From Pseudovibrio sp. Tun.PSC04-5.I4 (GTDB taxonomy: Bacteria; Pseudomonadota; Alphaproteobacteria; Rhizobiales; Stappiaceae), in contig NZ_FNLB01000006.1 of the NCBI RefSeq assembly GCF_900104145.1, positions 2,299,501-2,363,500 of the forward strand: a DNA stretch of 64,000 bases. Reading direction: 5' to 3'. Shown here in pieces: positions 17,645 to 27,015 of the stretch. The notes beneath the pieces are model-generated. The model was given only the letters and a program-made list of their open reading frames with translations, made no database searches and was not told the origin of the DNA. The position numbers and the translations under genes are program-made. Position 1 is the first letter of the stretch, and the number at the start of each line of letters is the position of its first letter.

Positions 17645-18451
17645 TCAAGCCATATTTTTGAGGAAGGCACGCAAAATCTTTTTGATCTTGGCCGCTCCGA
17701 GCGGGGCCATTTCCTTAGTTTCATCATGAGAGAGGCCGTGGGCTTGGAGGCCTGCTCCCATATTGGTGATGGTGGAGATTGCTGCAACGCGCATACCCAG
17801 GAAGCGGGCGAGAATAACTTCCGGCACCGTGGACATGCCAACTGCATCTGCGCCGAGTGTCTGAGCAAGGCGGATTTCTGCCGGAGTCTCGAAAGACGGA
17901 CCGGAGAACCACATGTAGACACCCTCATCGAGATCTTCACCGACCTCGGTCGCTGCTTTATTGAGCTGCGCACGAAGATCTGCGTCGTATGCAGAGGAGA
18001 GATCAAGGAAGCGACTTTCGTCTTCTTCACCGATGAGCGGGTTCATGCCGGACCAGTTGATATGGTCGTTGATCAGCATTGGAGAACCGGGCTGAGTGCT
18101 TTCGCGTAGAGAACCCGCAGCGTTGGTTGCGATAATAATTTCACAGCCAAGCTCTTTAAGAGTTTCAAGCGGCGTGCGCATGATGGACGGGTTGCCGCTC
18201 TCGTAATAGTGCGCGCGGCCGGACAGAATGACGACCGGAACACCTTCCAAAGTGCCAACAACCAACTCACTTGCGTGTGCCGTTACAGAAGACACAGGAA
18301 AGCCTGTGAGGCGGCAATATGGAACGCGGACAGCACCCTCAACTTCGGTTGCCAGAGAACCAAGACCGGAGCCCAGGATCATGCCAACTTTGTATTCACC
18401 AGAGCGGGCAGCGCGTACAATTTCCGCTGATTCCTTACCAAATCCGGTCAT
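17645..18451 (-). CDS. Purine-nucleoside phosphorylase (trimeric PNP family)
   Basis: Splits inosine, guanosine and deoxy forms with phosphate. It belongs to the trimeric PNP/MTAP class, shown by GMILGSGLGSLA near residue 26, LSGRAHYYESG near 79, TNAAGSL near 111, SGPSFETPAEIR near 183 and VGMSTVPEVILA near 207, with the base-binding Asn in STITNMGAG. 268 residues. The ATG at 18451 follows GAGGA that lies in the cdd end; only two bases separate the two genes. It would be the direct user of inosine from adenosine deaminase. Confidence 0.93.
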   Translation of the reverse strand: MTGFGKESAEIVRAARSGEYKVGMILGSGLGSLATEVEGAVRVPYCRLTGFPVSSVTAHASELVVGTLEGVPVVILSGRAHYYESGNPSIMRTPLETLKELGCEIIIATNAAGSLRESTQPGSPMLINDHINWSGMNPLIGEEDESRFLDLSSAYDADLRAQLNKAATEVGEDLDEGVYMWFSGPSFETPAEIRLAQTLGADAVGMSTVPEVILARFLGMRVAAISTITNMGAGLQAHGLSHDETKEMAPLGAAKIKKILRAFLKNMA

Positions 18452-18453
18452 AA

Positions 18454-18858
18454 TCAATCCTCAATCTGTTCGTTCAATAAAAAGCCAGCAGGCAGCAGTT
18501 CTTCCATGGTGAAGGTTCTACGCAGACCTTCAAGGTTAGCCACATGGATTTTGATCTGCTTGTTGCTTGCAAATTCAGAAAGTTTTTGGCGGCAACCACC
18601 GCAAGGTGTGCACAGTGCAGCGTTGGCCACGACTACAACTTCATCGATTTTGGTGGAGCCACCGCGGATCATTGCCGCGATTGCTCCGCCTTCAGCGCAG
18701 GTGCCTTCCGGGTAAGCGCCGTTTTCGACGTTACACCCGGAGACAACCTTGCCATCGGAGGTGAGCAGAGCCGCACCCACCTGGAAGTTGGAGTATGGCG
18801 CATAGGCGGTTTTTTGTGCTGCCTTTGCTTCTTCGAAAAGCTTATCGAATGCGCTCAT
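18454..18858 (-). CDS. cdd: Cytidine deaminase
   Basis: Zinc enzyme converting (deoxy)cytidine to (deoxy)uridine; a 134-residue small homotetrameric type. The zinc ligands are the Cys of TCAEGGAIAAM, with the catalytic Glu next to it, and the two Cys of TPCGGCRQKLSEF. APYSNFQVGAAL and SGCNVENGAYPEG form the substrate site. Most relatives have CAER rather than CAEGG, a minor variation. AAGGA precedes the ATG. It lies between the transporter permease and the phosphorylase gene. Confidence 0.95.
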   Translation of the reverse strand: MSAFDKLFEEAKAAQKTAYAPYSNFQVGAALLTSDGKVVSGCNVENGAYPEGTCAEGGAIAAMIRGGSTKIDEVVVVANAALCTPCGGCRQKLSEFASNKQIKIHVANLEGLRRTFTMEELLPAGFLLNEQIED

Positions 18859-18869
18859 TATTATTGTCC

Positions 18870-19838
18870 TTATGACCGCTCTTTAACGTATGGAACACCA
18901 GATGCTCTTGGTGGAATTGCACGGCCGATAAAGCCTGCAAGAAGAACCACTGTCAGCACGTATGGCAGTGCCTGGAAGACCTGAACCGGCACTTCGCCAA
19001 TACCAGGAATTTCCTGACCCTGAAGACGAATTGCCAATGCATCAAGGAAACCGAAGAGGAGGCAGGTGAACATGGCATTCACTGGTTTCCACTTGGCGAA
19101 GATAAGAGCTGCCAGCGCAATAAAGCCCTTGCCTGCACTCATGTCCTTAATAAAGCCAGCGCCCTGTGCAATAGACAGGTAAGACCCAGCGAAGCCGCAA
19201 AGAATGCCACAAATGATTGTCGCTCGGTAACGTAGCAATGTTACTGACAGACCTGCAGTATCTGCTGCTGACGGATTTTCACCAACGGCCCGAAGACGCA
19301 GACCAAAGCGCGTGCGGAACACAATCCACCATACCAACGGTACGGCAGCAAAGGATGCGTACACGAGAATATTGTGGCCAGAGATCAGGTCGTAATAGAT
19401 CGGGCCAAATACAGGCACGTCCTTCAGAGCTTCTGCGAACGGAAGTTCGATATTGCCGAAGCGCATCGTTTTACTCAACGCAGGTGTACGACCACCCTGT
19501 GAGAACCATGCCTGACCAAGCAAGACGGTCAAACCAGCTGCAAGGAAGTTGATGGCAACACCGGAAACCACCTGGTTACCGCGCTGGGTGATGGATGCAT
19601 ACCCATGTACCAATGCCAGTAGAACGGAGACACCAATACCAGCCAGCAGGCCAATCCATGGGCTTTGGAAGACGTAAGCTGCAGCCGCTGCCGCGAAGGC
19701 CGCACCGAGGATTTTACCTTCCAGACCGATATCTACGATACCGGACCGTTCTGAAAACAAACCTGCAAGGCAAGCAAACAGGAGCGGAGTTGACAGGCGG
19801 AATGTACTGTCGAGAAGTAGAATAATTGTGTCTAACAT
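18870..19838 (-). CDS. Nucleoside ABC transporter permease, second subunit
   Basis: A 322-residue multi-pass membrane protein of the branched-chain permease superfamily (BPD_transp_2), type seen with BMP-family nucleoside importers. LFACLAGLFSERSGIVDIGLEG near residue 20 and GENPSAADTAGLSV near 207 are the usual conserved loops, the second contacting the ATPase. The ATG at 19838 is preceded by AAGGAG; a longer frame into the previous gene is rejected. It starts ten bases after the other permease gene. Confidence 0.92.
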   Translation of the reverse strand: MLDTIILLLDSTFRLSTPLLFACLAGLFSERSGIVDIGLEGKILGAAFAAAAAAYVFQSPWIGLLAGIGVSVLLALVHGYASITQRGNQVVSGVAINFLAAGLTVLLGQAWFSQGGRTPALSKTMRFGNIELPFAEALKDVPVFGPIYYDLISGHNILVYASFAAVPLVWWIVFRTRFGLRLRAVGENPSAADTAGLSVTLLRYRATIICGILCGFAGSYLSIAQGAGFIKDMSAGKGFIALAALIFAKWKPVNAMFTCLLFGFLDALAIRLQGQEIPGIGEVPVQVFQALPYVLTVVLLAGFIGRAIPPRASGVPYVKERS

Positions 19839-19848
19839 GTCCGTCTCC

Positions 19849-20952
19849 TTATGCTTCGGCAGTGTCAGAAGAGAAGCGCTCAAAGAACGCAATTACTGCT
19901 GGGCGGAACATATGCTCAAGAGCACCTGCGAACAGAATAACAAGGGCCTGAATGACCACGATCATGTCGCGGGAGATGGTTGGGACTTCAAAGGCAAGCT
20001 CAGCGCCGCCCTGATACAACAAACCAAAGAGCAGGGACGCAAGGATAATTCCGATTGGGTGTCCACGGCCCATAAGCGCAACCGCGATACCTACGAAGCC
20101 AGCACCACCTGCAAAATCGAGAAGCAGACGGGTCTGTTCACCCATGACAACATTCATGCCCATCAAACCAGCAAGAGCGCCTGAAATCAGCATAGTGACA
20201 ACGGTGATACGCACCGGGGAGATACCAGCGTAAGCCGCTGCATCCGGATTTGCGCCAAAGCTGCGGATTTCGTAGCCGAGTTTGGTGTGCCAGATCAGCA
20301 GCCAAACAACCACACACACAGCAAGTGCCAGGAAGAATGCCAGGTTCACAGGAGACTGACCAAAGTCGAAACTCGTGAAGACGTTTCTGAGCAATGGAAG
20401 TTGACCACCAACCTCGAAGTTACGAGTGGATGGAGACATAGTGCCCTGAGGGATCAGGATGTTTGAGAGCAAGTACACCATCAAAGCGGATGCGATGAAG
20501 TTGAACATGATCGTCGTAATAACGATGTGAGAGCCGCGTTTAGCTTGCAGATATGCCGGAATGAATGCCCAAGCTGCACCGAAGAGCGCGCCGCCAGCAA
20601 TCGCGACAGGGAATGTCACCCACCATGGCACGTAGCGATCCAGCGCCAGACATGCAATTGCGATACCCAGACCGCCCACATAGGCCTGACCTTCACCACC
20701 AATGTTGAAGAGGCCTGCGTGAAATGCAACGGCCACAGCAAGACCGGTAAAGATAAAGTTAGTTGCGTAATAGAGAGTGTAACCGATGCCCTCTCCGTAA
20801 CCCAGCGCGCCCCAAACAAGCCACTTAACAGCTACAACTGGGTCCTCGCCAATAATGATAACAACCAGACCAGAAACGATAAACGCCGCAATCAGGTTGA
20901 GGATCGGTAACAGACCATAGTCAGCCCAACGCGGAAGTTGCCCCTTGCTCAT
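19849..20952 (-). CDS. Nucleoside ABC transporter permease, first subunit
   Basis: A 367-residue permease with about ten hydrophobic segments, paralogous to the one that follows it. LFNIGGEGQAYVGGLGIA near residue 85 and SFGANPDAAAYAGISP near 234 are the conserved permease loops. The two permeases should form the membrane channel with two ATP-binding cassettes carried on one polypeptide. GGGGGACA precedes the ATG. It lies 55 bases after the ATPase gene. Confidence 0.92.
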   Translation of the reverse strand: MSKGQLPRWADYGLLPILNLIAAFIVSGLVVIIIGEDPVVAVKWLVWGALGYGEGIGYTLYYATNFIFTGLAVAVAFHAGLFNIGGEGQAYVGGLGIAIACLALDRYVPWWVTFPVAIAGGALFGAAWAFIPAYLQAKRGSHIVITTIMFNFIASALMVYLLSNILIPQGTMSPSTRNFEVGGQLPLLRNVFTSFDFGQSPVNLAFFLALAVCVVVWLLIWHTKLGYEIRSFGANPDAAAYAGISPVRITVVTMLISGALAGLMGMNVVMGEQTRLLLDFAGGAGFVGIAVALMGRGHPIGIILASLLFGLLYQGGAELAFEVPTISRDMIVVIQALVILFAGALEHMFRPAVIAFFERFSSDTAEA

Positions 20953-21007
20953 CCCTGTGTCCCCCTAAATTTTAGTGCAAAGCAAATATTATTATTAAAC
21001 AGAGAGG

Positions 21008-22603
21008 TCATGCCCATTCTGTTGCCTCTTGATTGACACCAGCCATGAGCAGGCCAAGATCCTGTTCAGTTGCTTCTGGCCCGCGCTCACCAACCACGCT
21101 GCCATCAAACATGACAATGATGCGGTCAGCGAGTGAGCGAATTTCATCAAGTTCTACGGATACAAGGAGGACAGCTTTGCCCTGGGACCGCATATCCATA
21201 ATCCGGTTGTGAATGTACTCAATCGCACCGATATCCACGCCACGCGTTGGTTGACCGATCAGGAGAACATCCGGATCACATTCAATTTCGCGGGCCAGAA
21301 CGATTTTCTGCTGGTTGCCACCAGAGAATTTCGCTGCTGTCATTTCGGTGAGTGGTGGGCGAATGTCATACTTCTCGATGCGCTCGCTTGCTTCCTTACG
21401 GATTGCGTCTTTATCGAGGAACATGCCCTTTGAGTATTTTGGTTCGCGGTGGTACCCGAGAATAGAGTTTTCGGCCTCTGAAAACTTATTGACCAGCCCC
21501 ATGCGGTGGCGATCTTCCGGTACATGGCTCATGCCATAAGTCCGCATCTGCGCAGCATCGTGAACCTCAGAGAGGTCTAGTTTGTGGCCAGCAAGCTCCA
21601 TCTTCCCGCTTTCAGCGCGGGTGATACCGGAGAGTGCTGCCATAAGCTCTGACTGACCATTGCCGGATACACCCGCAATGCCGAGAACTTCCCCTGCCCG
21701 CACTTCAAAGGAAACGTCTTTCACGCGAAGAACATGGCGTTCATCCCGGACGTTCAAACCTACAACTTTGAGCAGAGGTTTGCCCATTTCCACATCTGGC
21801 TTGTTCACATCAAGCAGAACGCTGCGACCAACCATAAGCTCTGCGAGCTCTTCCATGGACGTTTCAGCGGTTTTGCGAGACGCAACCATCGCGCCACGGC
21901 GCATGACAGACACGGTGTCTGTTACGTCCATGATTTCGCGTAGTTTGTGGGTGATCAGCAGCACGGTTTTGCCTTGATCACGTAGTACACGAAGGATGCG
22001 GAAGAGGTGATCAGCTTCAGAAGGCGTCAAAACCCCTGTTGGCTCATCAAGGATGAGAATATCTGCGCCACGGTACAGAGCCTTCAGGATCTCTACGCGC
22101 TGCTGCAGGCCAACTGGCAATTCACCCACGACTGCGTCCGGGTCAATTGTCATGTCGTATTCGTCTGCCAAACGCTTAAGTTCGCGACGTGCGTTCGCAA
22201 CACCGTCTTTCAACAGTGCGCCGCCTTCAGCACCTAGAATGACGTTTTCGAGAACTGTGAATGGATCGACGAGCATAAAATGCTGGTGCACCATGCCGAT
22301 GCCCTGCGAAATCGCACTCTTGGAATCAGGAATAGTGGTTGCCTTACCATCGATCTTAATTGTTCCGCTATCGGCATGGTAAAAGCCGTAGAGGATCGAC
22401 ATCAAGGTGGACTTACCCGCCCCATTCTCACCAATGATCCCGTGAATGGATCCTTTTCCTACAACAAGGTCAATATCCTTGTTTGCATGAACAGGACCGA
22501 AACTTTTGTTTACACCAATTAACTCGATGGCAGGTACATTGCTATCAGCCACTGTCGCCCGGCCTTTCTGGTCTATAAAATCAACAACTTGCGCATCGAT
22601 CAT
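21008..22603 (-). CDS. Nucleoside ABC transporter ATPase (double cassette)
   Basis: Carries two ATP-binding cassettes in tandem, as in sugar and nucleoside importers. The first has an intact Walker A (GENGAGKST), signature VGLQQRVEILKAL and Walker B ILILDEPTGVLTP; the second has the degenerate GVSGNGQSELM and the signature FSGGNQQKIVLARE. Such asymmetry is usual in this family. 531 residues from the ATG at 22603; a GTG about 20 codons later, after AAAGG, is an alternative start. It lies about 250 bases after the binding-protein gene, from which a hairpin separates it. Confidence 0.92.
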   Translation of the reverse strand: MIDAQVVDFIDQKGRATVADSNVPAIELIGVNKSFGPVHANKDIDLVVGKGSIHGIIGENGAGKSTLMSILYGFYHADSGTIKIDGKATTIPDSKSAISQGIGMVHQHFMLVDPFTVLENVILGAEGGALLKDGVANARRELKRLADEYDMTIDPDAVVGELPVGLQQRVEILKALYRGADILILDEPTGVLTPSEADHLFRILRVLRDQGKTVLLITHKLREIMDVTDTVSVMRRGAMVASRKTAETSMEELAELMVGRSVLLDVNKPDVEMGKPLLKVVGLNVRDERHVLRVKDVSFEVRAGEVLGIAGVSGNGQSELMAALSGITRAESGKMELAGHKLDLSEVHDAAQMRTYGMSHVPEDRHRMGLVNKFSEAENSILGYHREPKYSKGMFLDKDAIRKEASERIEKYDIRPPLTEMTAAKFSGGNQQKIVLAREIECDPDVLLIGQPTRGVDIGAIEYIHNRIMDMRSQGKAVLLVSVELDEIRSLADRIIVMFDGSVVGERGPEATEQDLGLLMAGVNQEATEWA

Positions 22604-22819
22604 GCTCCTGCTTTCGAAGTACACCGTTTTCAAAAGCGTCGCTCCACCCCCAGGAGAAGCAGTGAGCAGACCCCGATGTAATACTTGAGCCTTCTTGCAG
22701 CCATTGCTCCCAAAGGCTGTTCGAACCAACTCAGATCACAGGGGCGCAAGTCCCTCACAAAATTCCTCAAAGTCCAAGACTTCAAAGAGATGACAATTCA
22801 GATGAATTGCCCTAACGAA

Positions 22820-22847
22820 AGTGCCCACACAAATCAGTGCGGGCACT
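22820..22847 (-). terminator. Hairpin between binding-protein and ATPase genes
   Basis: AGTGCCC and CAC pair with GTG and GGGCACT with one mismatch and a six-base loop. The T run on the minus strand is short. Such a hairpin after a binding-protein gene commonly limits read-through, so that more binding protein than membrane components is made. Confidence 0.6.
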
Positions 22848-22857
22848 CCCCATTAGA

Positions 22858-23856
22858 TTAGAACGGGCAAGTAGAATCCACCATATAATCGTGAACTTCA
22901 ATTTTGCCTGAAATGATGTCCATTTTAGCCTGCTCAACTGCCGCTTTCATTTCCTCAGAGATCAGCGGTTTGTTGTATTCGTCATATGCCCAGGAAACGC
23001 CATTCTGAGCCAAACCCAGCACTTCAACGCCAGAAGTCCATTTGCCTTCTTTTGCATCTGTCAGGGTTCTATCAACCGCGACGTCGACAGCCTTAATCAT
23101 GGAGGTCAAAACGGAGCCTGGGTGCAGGTTGTTCTGGTTGGAATCGACACCAATGCTCAATTTGCCTTCATCTGCAGCTGCTTGCAGAACACCGGTGCCG
23201 GTCAGACCGGCAGCATGGAACACCACATCAACACCGCGAGCGAACTGGGAACGTGCAAGTTCACCGCCCTTAAGTGGGTCAGTCCATGCGGCGCCGGTTG
23301 TGCCGGTCATGTTTTCAATGATTGTAACATCTGGGTTCGCGTATTTTGCGCCCTGCTTGTAGCCACAAGAGAACTTGCGGATCAGCGGGATGTCCATACC
23401 ACCAACGAAGCCAACAGTATCGGTCTCAGAAGACATTGCAGCGAGAATACCAACGAGGAAAGAACCTTCACCTTCTTTGAAGATGATTGAACGTACGTTT
23501 GGCAGATCTACAACGGAGTCTACGATAGCGAAGTGAGTGTCAGGGAATTCCTTAGCAACTTTTTCAAGAGCAGCAGCCTGTGCGAAACCGATCGTGATGA
23601 TTGGGTCCAGACCACGGCGTGCAAAGTTACGCAGAGCCTGCTCGCGCTGAGATGGGTTTTGAATTTCGAAATCGCGAAATTTGATGCCGGTACGCTCTTC
23701 GAACTGCAAGGCGCCTTTATATGCCGCTTCGTTGAAAGAACGGTCGTTCCGGCCACCGAAGTCGTAAACTACAGCAGGTTTGAAAGTTTCAGCCAAAGCG
23801 CCAGTAGACATCACTGCTGCCAAAGCAACTGCACCGAGTATTGTTTTAGTTTTCAC
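22858..23856 (-). CDS. BMP-family nucleoside-binding protein of the ABC importer
   Basis: Periplasmic (or lipid-free) substrate-binding protein of the Bmp/PnrA family, which binds purine or other nucleosides. A clean signal peptide is seen at residues 1-22 (ending STGALAETF). VYDFGGRNDRSFNEAAYKG near residue 29 and VFHAAGLTGTGVLQAA near 198 are family blocks. The GTG at 23856 gives the correct signal-peptide start and has AAGGA upstream; the longer frame adds 22 unconserved residues. Just upstream is the SorC-type regulator, which probably controls it. Confidence 0.93.
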   Translation of the reverse strand: MKTKTILGAVALAAVMSTGALAETFKPAVVYDFGGRNDRSFNEAAYKGALQFEERTGIKFRDFEIQNPSQREQALRNFARRGLDPIITIGFAQAAALEKVAKEFPDTHFAIVDSVVDLPNVRSIIFKEGEGSFLVGILAAMSSETDTVGFVGGMDIPLIRKFSCGYKQGAKYANPDVTIIENMTGTTGAAWTDPLKGGELARSQFARGVDVVFHAAGLTGTGVLQAAADEGKLSIGVDSNQNNLHPGSVLTSMIKAVDVAVDRTLTDAKEGKWTSGVEVLGLAQNGVSWAYDEYNKPLISEEMKAAVEQAKMDIISGKIEVHDYMVDSTCPF

Positions 23857-23924
23857 GGTTTCTTCCTTATTGTAGCCTTCCCGTAGAGTGGGAAGGGCTC
23901 TCCCTTCGAAAATGAGCGACACTC

Positions 23925-24905
23925 TTAAGAGTTTTTTTCGAGCTCATTTTCTTGTAGCAGGTCGGCCAATTCTCTGGCCAAAACCTCATCGATAATCAGA
24001 TCCTTGATAACGCCGGTCGCAAGCGCCGCTAATGTGGCTGTGGCTTTTCTGTAGCCGCCAACAATCGCGATAACATGCGCGCCTCGAACATCATCAAAGT
24101 GCAATCCAACTGCTTTTTCGTTTAGAGAACAGTCAACTTCTTTCCCATCCATATCGACAAACCGGCCCATCACGTCAGAGCAAGCGCCGCTTTCCAGCAG
24201 TTCTTGGCGCTCTTTTGGTGTGACCAATTTGCGTTGAACCAAGTGGCCTTCTTTTTCTACAGACCCAATACCGATTATAAACAGCTCAGCCGCTTTCGCG
24301 CGGGCCAGTAATTCCTGCACAGCGCCCTGAGACACGAATGTATCGCGTTCTTCTTTGGTTTCAGCGATGTAAGGTACAGGAAGGTAGAAACCTTCGCCCC
24401 CTGTTTTAGCGCAGAGTTGCTGCACAACATCGTAGGGGTTTGCAGAGAGCCGGCGCGTTAAAGACCCGGATACAGACAGGAGTTCCAACTCTGGCAGGTT
24501 AACACGTGGCATTGATTCAATAGTGGACTGAAGAGTGCGCCCCATGCCAACGCCAATGCGCTTAGGAGGTTTTGTCGTAAAAATACTATGAAGATACTGG
24601 CCGGCAAAAGAAGAGACTGCGGTGAATGAATCGGTTTCATCTCCGCTGCCAAGATCTGGCGCGATGAAGCAATTATCGAGCTTCATACGCTCGCACAACA
24701 TCTGCTCAAGCTCCATACATTCGGATGGGCGAGCTTCGATGTGAAATTTGATCAAGCCTTCTTTCTGAGCATGTGCTATGAGGCGATGAACTTTTGCAGG
24801 AGAAACCCCAAGGCGACCAGCAATCTCTCCTTGAGTGCTTCGGCCAATGAAAGACATCCAAGCGGCTCTAATGGCCAAAGATGTGGTCCATTCGTCTGCC
24901 TTCAT
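23925..24905 (-). CDS. SorC/DeoR-type sugar-binding transcriptional regulator
   Basis: A 326-residue regulator. Residues about 24-60 form the helix-turn-helix (STQGEIAGRLGVSPAKVHRL), followed by a sugar-binding domain of the SorC family with GVGMGRTLQSTIE near 125 and IGIGSV near 215. It is related to DeoR of Bacillus, which senses deoxyribose 5-phosphate and represses nucleoside catabolic genes. Its place at the head of the nucleoside transport and deo genes suggests that it controls them in response to a phosphorylated sugar. That ligand is inference. Confidence 0.9.
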   Translation of the reverse strand: MKADEWTTSLAIRAAWMSFIGRSTQGEIAGRLGVSPAKVHRLIAHAQKEGLIKFHIEARPSECMELEQMLCERMKLDNCFIAPDLGSGDETDSFTAVSSFAGQYLHSIFTTKPPKRIGVGMGRTLQSTIESMPRVNLPELELLSVSGSLTRRLSANPYDVVQQLCAKTGGEGFYLPVPYIAETKEERDTFVSQGAVQELLARAKAAELFIIGIGSVEKEGHLVQRKLVTPKERQELLESGACSDVMGRFVDMDGKEVDCSLNEKAVGLHFDDVRGAHVIAIVGGYRKATATLAALATGVIKDLIIDEVLARELADLLQENELEKNS

Positions 24906-25254
24906 GGTCTCGCCTCTTATATTCCGCTATGGTTTTCTGGAGGTTTTTTCCAGAGCCCATACCCCAAATTTCTTTCTGAAATGCCCAATCTCAAAGCGAC
25001 TAAACACTCCCCCAATCTCAAATGGAATATTTCTTCAGCGACTGAGAAATATTTCATAAGCACATTTGCATTAGGAGAAACGGAAGGTCAAGGGAATAAA
25101 TTTGATGATTTGCAGAATTTTTTAGTTGCCTACATAAGCCTCTGTTTTTGGCGAGCAAATAAACCCAACTAGTTCCAGTTCGGTTACTTGCGGAAACTAC
25201 TTAGTCTACGACTCAGCTCCGAGATGCAAATTGCGAAGCTAAAATAAACAAATC

Positions 25255-25279
25255 GATCAAATCTATGTAATATTTGATC
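25255..25279. promoter_or_regulatory. Inverted repeat GATCAAAT-N9-ATTTGATC, candidate operator
   Basis: Perfect eight-base arms with a nine-base spacer in the AT-rich region upstream of the SorC-type regulator. The symmetry and position suit a dimeric regulator site, but nothing identifies which protein binds. Confidence 0.4.
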
Positions 25280-25372
25280 AACTCTCAATATTCTAAAATA
25301 AACAATATATTTTCAATGCATTAAATGATCAGGCAAGTGTCACGGTAAATTCTTCAAGTTGCATTTACTGAT

Positions 25373-25390
25373 AAATCAAACAATTGATTT
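25373..25390. promoter_or_regulatory. Inverted repeat AAATCAA-N4-TTGATTT, candidate operator
   Basis: Perfect seven-base arms around ACAA. The half-site ATCAA is shared with the inverted repeat 110 bp away, so the two could be sites for the same protein. Confidence 0.4.
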
Positions 25391-25585
25391 CACATAGATC
25401 AGCTTAATACGGCTCTATATATATCAATGCTATCAGATAGTCTTCCACATGCATAGATGGCTTGAGGAATACTATGGCTGTAACATAATTCCGTTAGCTG
25501 AGTGCCGTTTACAGCAAAAATAAAAAACTATGGTGGGGAGGTCGTGACCGGGACACCCTGAACCTTGCTATAAAGGAGGCTGAAA

Positions 25586-26410
25586 ATGCAGCCCATGTGC
25601 ACTAAAAACCTTCCCATGATTGCGGCGGCGGTTTTGCTAGGCGGTTCCTTGCTTTCCTCCCCTGCTCTGGCGAGATCCGACAATCGCGCATCTTTGAACT
25701 TCGACATGACGAATGAAGTAGACTTGGAACTTGTTCTTGCAGTCGATATTTCTCAAAGCATGGATCCCGAAGAACAAAGAGTTCAAAGGGAAGGGTATGT
25801 TGCGGCGCTCACATCTCAAGACGTTCTGGATGCTATCAGGTATGGGCCTATTGGTCGCATAGCTGTGGCTTATATGGAATGGGGCGGAAAAGACGAACAC
25901 TTTGTTGTTGCAGACTGGACGATCATCTCAGACGAAAAATCTGCCGGTAAATTTGCAGGGAAAATTGCGGAGGCGCCCCTTCGCCGCGTACAACGCACGT
26001 CAATCTCCTCTGCTTTGACACAGGCTGTCAACCTTGTGATGGCCAATGAATTTAACGGTATGCGCCGTGTTATCGACATATCCGGCGATGGGCCGAACAA
26101 TCAGGGCGACGCCGTGACCGAGGCAAGAGATGCGGCCATTGCACAGGGCGTCACTGTCAACGGCCTGCCCTTGATGTTGAAGGAAGAGACCATCTCGTGG
26201 CAATCTATGCTCCACCTCGATCACTACTACGAGGATTGTGTGATCGGCGGGCCGGGTGCTTTCTCAATTCCTGTGCGTTCAAAAAAAGGGTTCAGCGACG
26301 CCATTCGCATGAAGCTGGTTCTGGAAATCGCCGGATTGGTTGATGATCAACCGAAAATCATCCGTGCCAGCAGCCAGCGCGATACCGTCAAGTGTTCCCT
26401 TTTTGACTGA
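25586..26410 (+). CDS. DUF1194 domain-containing secreted protein (von Willebrand A-like)
   Basis: A 274-residue protein with a signal peptide at 1-29 (cleavage after SSPALA) and one domain of the DUF1194 family, which has a von Willebrand A-like fold. The metal-site motif DxSxS is visible as AVDISQSMD near residue 54, and RVIDISGDGPNNQGD near 152 is a second family block. Likely periplasmic; the binding partner is unknown. GGAGG precedes the ATG. It has no obvious functional link to the genes around it. Confidence 0.87.
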   Translation: MQPMCTKNLPMIAAAVLLGGSLLSSPALARSDNRASLNFDMTNEVDLELVLAVDISQSMDPEEQRVQREGYVAALTSQDVLDAIRYGPIGRIAVAYMEWGGKDEHFVVADWTIISDEKSAGKFAGKIAEAPLRRVQRTSISSALTQAVNLVMANEFNGMRRVIDISGDGPNNQGDAVTEARDAAIAQGVTVNGLPLMLKEETISWQSMLHLDHYYEDCVIGGPGAFSIPVRSKKGFSDAIRMKLVLEIAGLVDDQPKIIRASSQRDTVKCSLFD

Positions 26411-26571
26411 TGGGACAGAAGGGCATCCAAAATCTGTGCATGACGTGCTGCCGTTTGTCGCCACTTAAATAATAGGCACAAACGGCGCAAGTTGATGCTT
26501 TCAAAGCCTGTCAAGACGCGCTAAAGGATAAGTAATCTCAAGATCCTAAGCGATGTATTGACGGAGCTACA

Positions 26572-26997
26572 ATGATTGAGCGCAGAACTCTCGCCCTTAT
26601 TGCCCACGACGCTAAAAAAGACGAAATGGTCGCGTTTGCCAAACAGCATGAAAGCAAATTTGGCGACTATAAGCTTTATGCGACGGGCACAACCGGTGCT
26701 CTCATTCAGGACGCCTGCCCCTCGCTTGATGTGCAGCGCATGAAAAGCGGTCCTCTGGGCGGGGATCAGCAGATCGGTGCGTTGATTGCTGAACGTGCGT
26801 TGAACGGTTTGTTCTTCTTTGTCGATCCGCTTTCCCCAATGCCGCATGATGTTGATGTGAAGGCCCTTATGCGCCTCGCGTTGGTCTATGACATTCCAAT
26901 GGCTTTGAACCGCACAACCGCAGATATCGTTTTGCGTTCAGCACGCCTTGCAGGTTTGTCGACCTCTTCGCAAACTCCAGAAATTTCCACTCAATAA
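26572..26997 (+). CDS. mgsA: Methylglyoxal synthase
   Basis: Converts dihydroxyacetone phosphate to methylglyoxal and phosphate, a bypass that relieves sugar-phosphate build-up. The 141-residue length is normal. Visible active-site features are IAHDAKK (H12, D13), the phosphate-binding TGTTG near residue 40, the catalytic D65 in SGPLGGDQQIG and the loop SPMPHDVDVKAL. A GGAG lies upstream of the ATG. The glucokinase gene follows 18 bases later, so the pair may be one operon for the control of glycolysis. Confidence 0.95.
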   Translation: MIERRTLALIAHDAKKDEMVAFAKQHESKFGDYKLYATGTTGALIQDACPSLDVQRMKSGPLGGDQQIGALIAERALNGLFFFVDPLSPMPHDVDVKALMRLALVYDIPMALNRTTADIVLRSARLAGLSTSSQTPEISTQ

Positions 26998-27015
26998 TAT
27001 AGTTCGTAAAGATCA

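Larger units (their letters stand above)
24906..25585. other. AT-rich intergenic region with inverted repeats
   Basis: This 680-bp stretch between the divergent SorC regulator and DUF1194 genes shows no convincing coding frame. It is clearly more AT-rich than its neighbours, above all 25210-25480, and contains two inverted repeats that are listed separately. It must hold the promoters of both genes. I see no tRNA, repeat family or mobile-element end in it. Confidence 0.6.
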
